A stretch of 64,000 bases of DNA, taken from Stenocarpella maydis. Its lineage: Eukaryota; Ascomycota; Sordariomycetes; Diaporthales; Diaporthaceae. Numbering within the stretch: the first letter of the stretch is position 1; every line of letters begins with the position of its first letter. Below the pieces are notes generated by a model that did not search any database, had not been told where the DNA came from, and saw nothing but the letters and a program-made list of their open reading frames with translations. Below are positions 20,484 to 31,473 of the stretch, piece after piece. The stretch lies in contig NQMI01000004.1 of assembly GCA_002270565.1 (NCBI GenBank), positions 372,001-436,000 on the forward strand. Reading direction: 5' to 3'. The translations under genes were made by a program, and so were the position numbers.

Positions 20484-20962
20484 TCATTTCTGGCCTCCAT
20501 TGCCTATTCGCTCCAACGGTGCCAACTGCAGGAACCCATGCGTGAGTTCAGGATAGTGGTGCCACTTCTTGTGCATGTACAGGAGGGCTCCAAGTTTTTT
20601 ATTCCCGAACCTTCATCCTTAGAGATGGCCAGCTTTGGGTAGAAGATGCGGATCGGGATGGACCCGTGGGGACCTCGAACTGCTGTGAATTCAACCTTCC
20701 CAACCGGTGCTTGCTTCTCCTTGGGCAGCTTATGAAAACCAGAGGTTTCGAGATGGTGGCGGCGCTCCTGGTGGAAATCAAAGTCACCTCCAAGGTGCAA
20801 TTTGGGGATTGTCTCAGTGCTGAGAAATGTTTGGAGTGAGGCTGCAAGCGTGGTGCGGTCCCCTGTTGTCGGGATATGACTCCGTGTCCTCGTTGTCGAA
20901 AGGGCCAATGCTTGTGTAGGAAAGGGGAAATTGGCGGGTTTAGACTTTGAGTACAAATCCAT
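20484..20962 (-). pseudogene. Alpha/beta-hydrolase (esterase/lipase) pseudogene with internal deletion
   Basis: The minus-strand frame starts at an ATG (20962) and encodes a typical esterase N-terminus ending in RGPHGSIPIRIFYPK. A one-step frameshift follows in an A-rich run at about 20602-20608. After it, the correct frame reads GALLYMH, the strand before the HGGG oxyanion motif, and passes at once into YPELTHGFLQ, a C-terminal block like the catalytic-His strand of this family. The oxyanion loop, GxSxG nucleophile elbow and catalytic Asp region are absent. The length (479 nt against ~1 kb for the family) and the frameshift both indicate a dead copy. Confidence 0.7.
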
Positions 20963-22138
20963 TATTTAATTCCTTAGAGGAGTAGATGGAACGTATAATT
21001 TTACCGTGTGGTTGGTTTTAGTTGTGTTTTCGTGACCGTGATATCATCACAGGAACATTTACTTACACAACATCTAGGTAATTATGCTGCCAACCACCGA
21101 GCTAGCTGGTTTGAGCTGACTCTGAACCAGGCGGCAGGTTCGCCTTTGGCTGCTCGTCTTGACGGGTTCTACTCTACGCGCGGCTTGAAGTTAGTCTCAT
21201 CTACATCACGAGCCTATCGCTATTTCATTACTTACAGGCTGTTATGTTTTAAAATTTATTGTTATCAGTATTATAATTTCTATTAAACGCTGGCCTTTAA
21301 TCTTTTACGACTATGTAAAGGGACCGCTGTAGCACCTCTTTTCTTTGAGGGAATTGTGACCGGATTAAAAACGAAACCAACCACCTAGGTAATTATGTAC
21401 ACTGTACAGCCACAACTATACCATACAGAAGCCGGAAGTCTTTGGCGATTTCAATGTCTTCAGGTTGTTCATTCCAGTGTGTGATGGGACTCGCTACTTG
21501 TTTCTCTGAGTCCAGTTAAGATACTTGGGCCAGCTTACAGCCGCATGAATATCCAATGAAATGTCGGGAATTTTTCACGTGAAATACGCTGCGAAGAGAG
21601 GCTTTTGGGTTGATTTATGGGTTTCATTCCCCAATGATATTTCCGATGCTTCAACTATCAATTTGAGGCTCAGAAATTGCTGCTGGACTTCAGGAGTCAT
21701 GGGGTCGAGATGGGATCCTTAAGTCGTCTTAAGTAGCTCAAAAAACAGTCCATTTTGACTCCAACTTGTGTTTCCTATCAACACTCTGCCAACCAGTGCC
21801 TAGGTCTCTAGAGGGATTTCCGTATGACCAACGATCACGGCCGTTACGGCCCCGCCTTGGCGAACCATGTGCTTGTTGTCTGCAGCCAGCATCACCAACC
21901 ACCACTACGATCCCAACGCCAGATCTGTTCCGCTTTTCCGCCATCCGCCGCTAGAAGGCCCTGAGGTCTTCCAGGGTTATTCGCCCCAAAGCATGTGGCG
22001 GCAAGACCATAGCAAGCCAGCTTTTCTCTCGAGGTGCAGCATGTCCTAAGAACTATGTCACGTAAGCACATATCAGAGACTTCCGCGACAACATCTTTGC
22101 CACGCCTACCTTCCTCTCTCCTATGGGATACACTCGCC
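20963..22138. other. AT-rich intergenic DNA, no gene seen
   Basis: About 1.2 kb with AT-rich stretches, TpA-rich near 21240-21300, two near copies of the CCTAGGTA motif (21075 and 21383), and no convincing ORF. It looks like decayed accessory sequence next to the transposon. Confidence 0.5.
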
Positions 22139-22645
22139 TTAGGGCAATGCGCAAGTCCTCAGGTACTCGCAGCCATTCACGTCATAGGAGAGCCCTCCCT
22201 CGCGGATTTGCTCCCACGCTTTCAAGGCCTTGGTTCTGGCATCTTCAATAGATGTCTCTTCCTTGCTCAAATTCTCTTCTGACAGAGCGTAACCGAGAGC
22301 CTTGACATTTCGCAGCAGCGTTATCCTTACGATCAAATACAGCTTGCAACTGCTGTAGAAATGCAAGAGGGGTTTGATTTCGGGATCCTGGTCTTCCAAG
22401 GGAATTTCTTCACTTGTGGGTGATGAGGAAATGGCGTCTTGTTGCTCGGCGTGGGCCGATGAAACGATTCGAAGATGGCGGTGCTGGCCAGGCCTAGTAG
22501 GCTCGCCTGTCATGTCGGTGGTCTGCTTGGTGTTTCCAGGCTCGCTTGGCTCTGGAATTTCTGAGGGTTCTGCCTGAGGCTCGTTGTTTGGTTGCTGGTA
22601 GCAAGGCTGCAGGTGCGTATCGGGGAGTTGCATGTGGCCTGTCAT
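22139..22645 (-). CDS. Hypothetical protein, weak gene candidate
   Basis: A 168-codon frame from the first ATG (22645). The N-terminal ~85 residues are Pro/Glu/Gln/Thr-rich (PSEIPEPSEPGNTKQ) and look disordered. The second half is more ordered (IKPLLHFYSSCKLYLIVRIT, then KALKAWEQIREGGLSYDVNG), with a short helix-like hydrophobic segment. No family is recognised and no conserved motif supports it. It lies in the gene-poor, AT-rich zone near the transposon, so it could be a lineage-specific gene, a remnant, or chance. Confidence 0.35.
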   Translation of the reverse strand: MTGHMQLPDTHLQPCYQQPNNEPQAEPSEIPEPSEPGNTKQTTDMTGEPTRPGQHRHLRIVSSAHAEQQDAISSSPTSEEIPLEDQDPEIKPLLHFYSSCKLYLIVRITLLRNVKALGYALSEENLSKEETSIEDARTKALKAWEQIREGGLSYDVNGCEYLRTCALP

Positions 22646-23225
22646 CAAGTGTTGCTAGAGTGGCATTGAGCAGTTGACGGAGCCATTGACTAAAATTTTG
22701 TGTGGGAGTCAGTTTGTGAGCCAGTCTGGAGACATCTGAACGGAGGAGAGTGCAAAGTGGATAGGTGATTTGTCTCGGGAGTCACTTGCTCACGTCAACA
22801 GCTAGAGCGGCTTGTTTCATGTGGATCAAGGTGAGCGTTTGCTTGATAAGTCAGTCTGCAGAGAGAAAACATTGACTTGTAATTATAATCTCCTTGTTCT
22901 GTTTGGAAAGCGGGCTCGATATGTAGTGTATTAGCCCTATGCCTGACCAGTCTGTTCAACATCAGGTGTGTGGGCTTGCCTGGTCCAAAGCCTACCTTAA
23001 GTAGGTACCTACTTAATTACTTAGCAACCACACAGATGGTGGTAAGTTCCGGAAGGAAAGACCCAGCCCTATCCGCTGGGACACTCAGCTTCTGGCCAGG
23101 TCTGCAGCTTTCAGTCTCTGCTTGTGAACTTTTCCTTTCTCCTCCTGCATGAATTTGGTAAAGCCTCCTTGGCCACAGACAAACAGCTTGGACAGATATA
23201 CAACCCACGATTGAACAAAGCAGCC
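22646..23225. other. Promoter region of the secreted Cys-rich protein gene
   Basis: 580 bp with a perfect 20-bp palindrome at 22997-23016, some 210 bp before the ATG at 23226. Otherwise no gene. Confidence 0.5.
22997..23016. repeat. Perfect 20-bp palindrome
   Basis: TTAAGTAGGT followed by its exact complement ACCTACTTAA. It is built from the same AGGTA/TACCT words as the TACCTAGGTA motif and lies upstream of the secreted protein gene. Confidence 0.7.
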
Positions 23226-23885
23226 ATGAAGCTCAGCAGCATGACGTCGATCTACGGATTGCTCGTGGCCATCATCGCCGTTGCAGCCATGAACCTTGAT
23301 CCCAAGTGTGAGTAGCCCTCCTGATTGGGGGCAAACGGCCCTCTCGGGAGCAATGGGTCTTCTTTATTACGCCAACTGGGACTGAAAGAGCCTTACTGAC
23401 GGATTCCTAAGCCGCCGCACTTGTTTTCAAGCACCTAAATGCCACTCTCGCCCCTGACGCGTTGGCCGTCCTTCGAACCCACGACCTGTGGACGCCAAGC
23501 ACCGCCGGCCTCAACGGCCTCGAGCCCATGTTTGGTGCCAGCTACAATGCGGCCATCGAGAACGACAAGTTTGAGGCATCCGGCCTCGACATCAACGACC
23601 TGGTCCGTCTCAGTTTCGTCGGTGACAGCAGCAAGAATGTCACCGGCTTGGACACGGCTGGCGACGAGACCGGCCTTGCCACCGTTGATGTCTGCATCCC
23701 GTAGGCGTGCCTTGCCTCAGTCTCAAACCACGCAGCTCACATTTCATAATAGGTATCCCAGCTGCTGCGACACTTGTCACAAATGCGAGGAGGCATGTCT
23801 TGCCGGCATCATCTTCTTCATCATACCGTGGCTTATCTGCTCGACAGCGTGCTGGAGTCAAGCGTTCTGCAATGGATGCGACTAA
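23226..23885 (+). CDS. Small secreted cysteine-rich protein (167 aa), three exons
   Basis: Exons are 23226-23307, 23412-23700 and 23753-23885 (introns 104 and 52 bp). Phases agree, giving 167 residues. The N-terminus is a signal peptide (IYGLLVAIIAVAAMN). The middle is polar and Asp/Asn-rich (FEASGLDINDLVRLSFVGD) with possible N-glycosylation sites (NAT, NVT). The last ~45 residues hold ten Cys in a CCDTCHKCEEAC module, a hydrophobic run (LAGIIFFIIPWLI), and CSTACWSQAFCNGC. The hydrophobic run could anchor the protein in a membrane or form a buried core between disulfides. I recognise no family. Size, Cys content and position next to a transposon-rich island resemble fungal effector-like or surface proteins, but this is inference. 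Confidence 0.8.
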
Positions 23886-24290
23886 GTGGAAGACCTTTAT
23901 CTGGTGACCAATTCAGGGTGAAGCATCATGCCCTCTGGCTCGCGCTGAATCAGAAAACGGCGACGACAGAAGCCGACGCATGAGGAAATGGTGAGATGGC
24001 CCAAGGGGTTGGCTCTTATTGTTCACTGGAACTCAGTAGCTACTTATAGCCAGAGATAAGGCCACCAGCTCGTTGATGGGGTGTATAGCCACATCTTTTA
24101 CGTGCTCGCCTTGAGAGCCAGAGCAAAACATCCAAGCCGTTCAAGCGTCATGTCCAGGTTAATGCCAGAAGATAATCATCCCTCTTTGGTCCATAAAAGT
24201 CTAAAGACCTACATCTCTGTTGATGCTAGGTACTCTAAGAATTTGTCCAAGAAATTTAAGAAAGGCGTCATAAAAACACACTTATACAAG
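23886..24290. other. Convergent intergenic region
   Basis: 405 bp between the stops of the secreted protein and the GH71 gene; no gene seen. Confidence 0.5.
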
Positions 24291-26369
24291 TCACCCACAT
24301 TCCGTAGTGCATGCTGCAGGAGGACAATAACCACGCATGCAGCTGAACTTGCAAAGGCCCTTGTAGCCGTCGTCCTCACCCTCCAACGGACACCCAGCAG
24401 GGAAAATGTCAGGGGCTGTTTCCGGCACCCCTGTCGACGTACAGATACACACCTCCGAAGGGCAGTAGCCTCTGCTGCAGGAGAAAGAGCAGATGCCCGC
24501 CATGTTGGGGGACTTGTCGGGCGCATTTGTTCCACCGTTGCAGCGCTGGCCGCCTGCCGTCGAGGATGGTGCGGCTGCCGACCCTGTGCGAGATGCAGAG
24601 GCCGATGCTGAGGCAGGGCCACTGGGAATCCCGCTGGGGCGGCCACTGGGGCGGCCACTGGGACTGGACTGGTTCCCACTTGTCATGGTCGTCGTCGTCT
24701 TGGTCGTCGTTGCAGTAATCGTTGAGGGTTCTGCACCGCTTGCACTGGTTGGGACAGCGCTGCTCGCAACTGGTGTGCTTGTTACCGGGGCTGGAGAACC
24801 AGAGCCCAAGGACGGGACAGCCGAGCAGGTCTTTACTGACAGGCCCACGGTGAAAGAGGCAAGCCCAGCTGCATCCAGAGGATCTGATTTGCCCTCTGGC
24901 AAGGTCCCAACGTAAGCGTTGAAGTTGTAGAGTCCGCAGGGGCAGGTCTCGGAAACATCCTTGAGCGAAACTGCACTGAAGACCTGCTTCGAATCCCGGG
25001 TCAGCGTGAACTTCTGCTGCCCGACGCCCATATCCAGCTTAAACGAGCTAGCCCCTGCCGAGGCATTGAATGTCTTGGTGTTCTTGCCCGATGTCACATC
25101 GATTGACCCGGGGGATTTCAACAGGCTGACCACAAATATTGAGTCCTGCATGTCTTCCCAGCCATTCGGCTTGCCGTTGAAGTAGTTACCGCTGGCATTG
25201 TTCCCAGGCTTCATTGTATTGTCTGTCGAATCACAGTCCACCGTCCTGGGCGTTGGCCGATACCAATAGATGATCTTGTCGTCCTTGATGTAATCATTGA
25301 CTGACTTGGAACCGGCCTTGTAGGCGGCGATGAAGGGCTTGGCCAGGTCCCGCCATCCGTCGTGAGGCATGTCGTTTACCCACTTGGAGGCACCGTCGTC
25401 TTCGTGTTGCGAAGACAAAGGTGCGATATAGTGAGACTCGCCATAGTCATTCCACGTTATGATTTCCACAAAAGGTGGGCTACTCTCAAGAACCTCATTC
25501 CACCGTTGGTACCATAGGAGGTCGGATGGAAAGACAAAGTTCTTACTGTAGGACACCTCTGCACCGTAATGCGTGCTGAACCACTAAACACAGCAAAGTC
25601 AGTATCAGTCTTTACTCTAGAGGTGGCCAGGCCCGGGGGAACACGGATGACACACACGTACTGGAGATATTGGGGCTATATAGGACTTGGCACCAGCCAG
25701 CCAGTTGTGATACATGTCATCTCCCTGTGCGACCGAAACCCGAACACCAGGGGTAGGCGCCTTGTTCGCGCCATTGTTTGGCCACGCTATCCAGTTGAGT
25801 GCGCCCTCAACGGCCCCGGGGTTCGGAGTCCTCTCGGGAGTGAAGTTTGGCGCGAAGAAGACATCCATGCCGGCCGCACTCTTCACGGCCGAGACGTCTA
25901 AGCCGTCGCCGGCGAAGGACGAGGCGAACACCTTGCCGTCCACCTTCAGCTGGGCCGGCTGGCTGCTGTAAGTTGCGATCATCTGGCCGACTTTCTCAGC
26001 GTCATTGGTTGGCGAAAACCAGTTGAAGTCGAAAGAGATGAACAGCTTCATATCGTTTTTCGCCGCGCTCTCGTAGGCGTAGCCGAGCTGTGTTTCTGTG
26101 AACTCGTCCGTCCCGATGTTCAGGGCAAAGGCATCGATGCCCAGGTCCTTTGCCTGCCGCATGTCTGCGTCGTAGTCGGCCGCACTCTTGCGGCCGCCGA
26201 CGATGCCCACCATGAAGTGGCAGAAGACCAGCTTCCCAGCCGTGCTCTTTGGTGTCGCATCTTGTCGGTGGACGATTTGTGGTGTCAACTTGGGTTCGAG
26301 ACGTTTTATCACCAACGCCTGGACGAGAGAAGCGGCCAGGAGAAATTTGAAAAAATGGAGTAAAAACAT
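24291..26369 (-). CDS. GH71 alpha-1,3-glucanase (mutanase), secreted
   Basis: Exons on the minus strand are 26369-25662 and 25583-24291 (intron 78 bp), encoding 666 residues. Hydrolyses alpha-1,3-glucan, a fungal cell-wall polymer. The signal peptide is FLLHFFKFLLAASLVQA, followed by a KR-type propeptide site. The GH71 barrel runs from KLVFCHFMVGIVGGRK through FISFDFNWFSP and VFFAPNFTPERTP; splicing restores PISPWFSTHYG, and the barrel ends near IITWNDYGESHYI. A second beta domain follows (to about residue 490), then a Ser/Thr/Pro linker with tandem SGRP units. The C-terminus has two copies of a Cys motif, GICSFSCSRGYCPSEVC and GLCKFSCMRGYCPPAAC, probably a carbohydrate- or wall-binding tail. 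The enzyme probably serves wall remodelling or use of alpha-glucan. Confidence 0.95.
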
Positions 26370-29189
26370 GATAGTGTCAGAAAGGAATTTCGGAAAGGCT
26401 TTCCTAGGTTTGGAGACTGGACACCGCCAGCGATGTACTGCGATCCATCCCGGGAGTATTATGGTGGAGCGATAGACCTCACAATGCCTCGTTCCTTTGA
26501 CCTCACCAGCCCGGGGGCCTTTATAAATTATCTAGCTAAGTAGGCAAATGGAAGGACGGCAGCGTTCGTTGGGAATAGCGCCATCGCGGCGGGCGACCCA
26601 CCGGCGGCCAGCCAATGAGGCGGTGGAGCACACCAACACCCATTCCGACTGAAACGAAGGCACCAAGAGAGGAAATGTGGGCCAAGACTTGCTGCGAATG
26701 GCGTCCACGATGGTGATTTCCTGCCGGCCAAGGTAGGGCTCAGAGTGTTTGAGGGACTTGGTCAGGGGCTGGTGCCTGCAATTTACACTACAAAAAAGCC
26801 TGTGGTGGCGGCGACAGAATGCCTGGGATGCGTGCAGGCAGGGAAAACGTGGCGCTTGGGAACAAAGGGCCGCGGCCTGCAGTATTATTAGACCTGCAGA
26901 GTGGTTACTTTAATCCGGGGAACAAGAGGAACAAACCAAAAAAAGAAAAAACAGAGAAACAAAAAGGGTAAAGGGAAAAGGGATCCAAAGGGGATGGATA
27001 TTCTAGACCTCTTGTCGTCGGTTCCCTTGTTATGCACGTCATCTGCAGCTCAGTGTAGCGGGTGGGTAAGGGGCCACTCCCTTGATTGGTGCTGGCTGGG
27101 CTTAGAGGCTGGCGCCTGTGGCCACGCCCCAACCTTAAAAGGCACTCGGACAGGACTACTGGCGGCTAATCGCGCGCTTACATGTAGACTAATATCATGT
27201 CAAGCTAGGATGTGAACCTCGTAAGCGTTTTTTGGTTGGCAATTCCGGACCCACCTGGTCACGCCCTGCCCAATCTGTTAGCAAAAGAAGCCGAGGTTTC
27301 AACGTACTAAGTACATGATCACGGAGAAACCGGCACGCTTCTAGGTTTGAATCGTTGGCTGCTTGCCTGGTAATCCGTAGCCGCTCTATTTGCGGGTAAG
27401 CATTCCTCCTTCGTACCTCCACGGCTGACTCCTTGCAGATGTGCATCTTTCTCCTCCCAATCCCCACTATATTTCAGCTTGAAACTAGCAAACATCAAAC
27501 AATCCAGTCGTTATTTTTTTTTAAAAAAAAAAAAATTCTCCATAGGCTTAGAAACCTATTCATCAGTGGTGCGCAATTATTAATTGTTGTCTCCGTAGGT
27601 GCTGCAGATATAACTTGTAAGCAGTCCAGAAACGCATCGTACGAGGTTCCCTTTGGGATCCTTTCCGCATGGGAGCCATGTGGACGAGTTCTTTGCGCAA
27701 ACATTCCCATGCTTCACCGGGCTTCCAGCTAGATTGGAGGGAATCCCTCTTCCAAAATTAGGGCGACACATCCAAGTCTAGAATTCATCAACAATAAGAA
27801 GCCACATGACGGTAACAACTGGATACCACTCCGTGAGAGCCCCAGCAGCGGTGGTCTCTGTTCAGCAGCTCCCCGCTGCCTAGGTAATGAAGGATGCAGA
27901 GTAATGGCTCGGCCGAGTAAAACAAGCCAGCACCAACGCCCAGAACGACTCACACTCTTCGTCAGAGTCCTCCCAGCTCGATCTGCGCACACGCTGGTGG
28001 ACTTCATCAGCGTGTGGCCTAAGGCTTCGCCATGGAATCAAAGGAATTTCCTGTATTGTTGTGACAATACCAGATACCGTGCAAAATCCTCAACAGTCTT
28101 ATAAGGACGATTTGTGTATGTTTTCTGCTACGAAACCCACAAGTATCATATTGGGGTTACCTCCGCGATCCTATGAGATTCTATCCCATCTCATGAATAT
28201 CACGCGTGGTATCAAGCCCTGTGCAAGAGAGTTTCATGTTGTCTCCCATCCAAAACGCAAGTAACCTCGATCTCTAAGGCGTAAGCATGCCATTGGTTGC
28301 AGCTCACGTATGCGGCTGCATTTGCCTAGTCCTCTGGTCGTCTCCAGTGTTCACCTCCGGTCGATACCTCCCCAAAGTGCATCGATCATCGGTTTCGCCG
28401 ATCATGTACTATTTATTTCCTTTGTAATGAATTCATCTCAGTGGATGTCCTTGTGGCTGTGGGCAGTGGTACCTGGCAGATCGACGCATTGGCAACCAGG
28501 AATCAACAACACATGAATCCTGCAGTGGTAGAGCATGAAATAATCGTCACGTCTTCTTGCATCAGTAGGGTTCACTCCTGCGGAAAAGGTCCAGATCCTG
28601 CCGTCTAATGTGCCTCCAAGCACGGGTGAGGCTCCACTGTTTGTCTTGGCTCTTGGTAAGGGCCCGCGTCCTCAAACAATTCTCCTTGCGCCAAGTTGAT
28701 TTTCGGCACAGATCTGAGACCAGCGAGAGCAACGCCAAGATACTCGGCAGCATGGCGCTGCCTCTATCCCGTTTTGCGGTACGGGGCGACAGGACACGCC
28801 TGTTGCATGGGTCTGGTGGAAGTATGCTTGCCGTTCTTTTGTTAGAAGAGTTGTGGAGTCTGAAATGTGTACCCCAAACGTGCGAGACGGCCCAAACTGT
28901 CCCAGGTGTTCGGAGCGCCCCAGATCGACCACTGCCAAGGGAGTTGCAGAAGATCAGCCAAACATGCAACGGTGCTCATGTTTGTAAATACATATTAGTG
29001 GATGTTGCTCCCTCTGGACAATTCATAGAACCCCCTCTTGGCCTTGAAAGGAAGGAAGTCTGCTCTGCTTTATTGACTGTACGCAGTGTTCTCTTTCGTC
29101 GCTGATATTTTTTTTTCGAGCTGTGCTCATTTACATACCACCTTCATAATTCTCGCCGTTGACCGGTCTTATTCACGTGCGATTCAACC
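26370..29189. other. Large divergent intergenic region, no gene seen
   Basis: 2.8 kb between the GH71 and GEAAK-repeat genes, which are transcribed away from each other. It includes A/G-rich tracts (26936-26990), a T-run/A-run pair (27514-27536) and a T-run at 29108. I see no ORF with splice sites or composition worth calling. The size suggests extended regulatory regions for two secreted-protein genes. Confidence 0.5.
26517..26524 (-). promoter_or_regulatory. TATA-like element upstream of GH71 gene
   Basis: TATAAAGG on the minus strand, about 150 bp before the ATG at 26369. Confidence 0.4.
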
Positions 29190-30473
29190 ATGAAATTTGG
29201 CACTCCAGCGCTCCTGGCCGTTCTGGCCCTCAGCGATGCTGGACTTTGCTTCACGGTATGACTTCGGTGGAGGCCCTCAACTTAGACCATAAATGTGATG
29301 ATGCTGACGTGTTCACCGTAGGGAGGCCTGACAGCCCGAGCTTCAGATCGCAGCAAGGCCCTCAAGGAACGCCAGATCACAATCGGGAATGGAGGCATCA
29401 CCCTCGGCGGCGCAGGTGGCCTAACTCTCGGAGGAGGTGGACAGCAACCGGCTCAGCAGCCCGCAGAGGGCCAGGCACCTGCCGCAGCTCCTGCCGCCGA
29501 GGGCCAGGCGCCTGCTGCTCCTGGTGCCGAGGGACAGGCCCCAGCTGCTGCTCCTGCTGAGGGCCAGGGCCGAGGGGGAGGGCTTGTCCTTCCTGGCGGA
29601 CTCACACTGGGAGGAGGAGGAGGAGGAGGAGGCAACGCCAACCCAGCCGCGCAACCGGGTCAGGGCCAGGGCACGTCGCTTGCAGACTTCATCGCCGGCG
29701 CTCAAGCAGCCGCCAGGAACCAGACTGGCGCCCGCCAGGGCCAGGGCCAGGCAGGTGAGGCCGCTCAAGGAGCAGGCCAAGGGGAGGCAGCCAAGGCGGG
29801 AGAGGCAGCCAAAGAAGGTGAGGCAGCCAAGGCAGGAGAGGCAGCCAAGGCAGGCGAGGCCGCCCAAGGAGAAGCTGCTAATAAAGCTGGTGAAGCAGCT
29901 CAGCAAGGAGAGGCTGCCAAAGCAGGAGAGGCCGCCCAGGGTGAAGCAGCCAAGGCCGGTGAAGCAGCTCAACCACAAGACGGCGCCGCCAAGGCCGGCG
30001 AGGCCGCGGCCCCGGCAGCCGGATGTGCTGCAGCCGCCCCAGCAGCTCGGCCAGCCGAGGGTGCCGAAGGTGCCGAAGGTGCCGCCAGGCAGGGCGAGGC
30101 CGCTCAGAAACAAGAGGGTGCCTCCAAACAGGCAGGCGAGGCAGCCCAAGGCGAGGCAAAGGCCGGCAAGGCAAAGGCTACCGAGGAGAGCGAGCAGTTC
30201 AGCGAGAACGCGGGTATCACTATCGGTGCCGATGGCCAGGCGCAGAACCTCGGAGGAAACCTGGGAATCACCAAGGGCAGTGACGGCAGCACCTCTGTCG
30301 GCGGCGAGAATGGCATCAACGTGATCCCCGCCGCGCCACAGCAGGCCCAGCCTGCAGCCGCCGTAAGTCGATACCTGTCCTGGCCCATCCGTCCACACCA
30401 GTTGTCTTCGAGTGCATCCTTGCTGACCGAGCATGTGTTCGCACAGGCTCCCGCCGCCCCAGCAGAAGGCTGA
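29190..30473 (+). CDS. Secreted Ala/Gly/Glu-rich repeat protein (GEAAK repeats), 377 aa
   Basis: Exons are 29190-29255, 29322-30362 and 30447-30473 (introns 66 and 84 bp), all in phase. The signal peptide is KFGTPALLAVLALSDAGLC. A KER site (residues 37-39) fits Kex2-type processing and releases QITIGNGGITLGG. Next come Gly-rich units GGLTLGGGG and GGLVLPGGLTLGGGG separated by Ala/Pro/Gln-rich APAAEGQ repeats. Residues ~165-305 are irregular tandem units of GEAAKAGEAAK/GEAAQ type, predicted helical or disordered and highly hydrophilic, like LEA-type or glue-like proteins. The C-terminal part returns to GITIGADG, LGGNLGITKG, GSTSVGGENG. Only one Cys lies outside the signal peptide. No known family is assigned; a wall or extracellular-matrix role is inferred. 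The overlapping frames seen in this GC-rich stretch on both strands are shadows. Confidence 0.88.
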
Positions 30474-31473
30474 GCTGCTCGTGCTTGCATCAAACGGGCC
30501 CAGGATAGGCCTGTGTTGGCGCAGAGGATCGATGGGTTAGGTGGACTATTACCACGATGTAATGAAATATCCCATAGTCAACGCACTTGTCTCGTGCACC
30601 CAGGTCAGTTCCGCTTGGAAAGTCTGCTGTGGTCAGAGATCTTGCCAAGGATCCCAGATATCAAGACAAATGAGAATACATGGTGTGGTGCGTGACAAAA
30701 TGTTGAGAATGTGAGAAAGGCTTGACCGTTTGACTGTGGGTGGGTCAGCTGGAGCCATGTCTCGGCCGTTGTGCTGAGCAATGGACCTGTGGTGCATGTG
30801 TATATATCCTGGAGTCATCCTGGGCAGTTGGATTCGAGGCTGGTTGTCGGTACTAGAAAAGTGGCTGGGCATCGCAGCACAGCCAAGGTGACTGCCGCCA
30901 CTGAGGCCATCGTCGACGCGGGCCGACTCGGGCCGCGTGGCTGGGAGGCCGGGACGGAGGACCCGGGGCGGAGAGACTATTTACTTGCACGACGCCTGGG
31001 CCTTACGTCATGGTACGACATCGCGAGGGCTCGGCGGGCATGAGAAGGCATACTAGAGCCCATCTTAATAATGTTCCGCCTGCTTGGCTGGGCCCCTACA
31101 CTACACGGTAGGTTCCCCCCCGCGCCCTGCCCCAGATAAATACCCACTTCTTCGGCTGACCTCGCCCGATGCCGAGCCCACCGCTCGCCGTCTGCTGGTC
31201 CAGCATCAGGGCTGCCCAGGTCCGCACCAATCTGTCGGGCGCGGGGGACCTGCTCATCCACAGCCGCTAGCGGGACGAGCGGACATGGCAAGCCTTGGGA
31301 GCCGGCAGTTCGTGCCTTGCTTGGTATTGTATTAGTGTGTGGGTATACACTACCTAGGTATATAAGACAGCCATGGCGGACGCGCCGCATCTCTTGTGGC
31401 CGCCTGCTTGTTGGACGGTCACGCCCACACGCGCACACCCCGCCGGGACTGCCTCCGAAGCATCTGCCTTAGT
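30474..31473. other. Intergenic, promoter of GH5 gene
   Basis: 1.0 kb without a gene. The end nearest the GH5 gene holds TACCTAGGTA fused to a TATA box. Confidence 0.5.
31351..31366 (+). promoter_or_regulatory. TACCTAGGTA palindrome (copy 3) fused to TATA box
   Basis: The palindrome (31351-31360) overlaps TATATAAG (31359-31366), 108 bp upstream of the GH5 start codon at 31474. A nearly identical fused block lies at 39787. Confidence 0.6.

Noticed and set aside
29437..30324. Plus-strand ORF of 295 codons, Arg/Pro/Gln-rich
   Set aside because: A frame-shifted shadow of the same repeat gene without signal peptide or sensible start.
29421..30434. Minus-strand ORF of 337 codons rich in Leu/Cys/Gly/Ser
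   Set aside because: Mirror image of the GEAAK repeats; the plus strand has signal peptide, splice sites and KER site in the correct frame.
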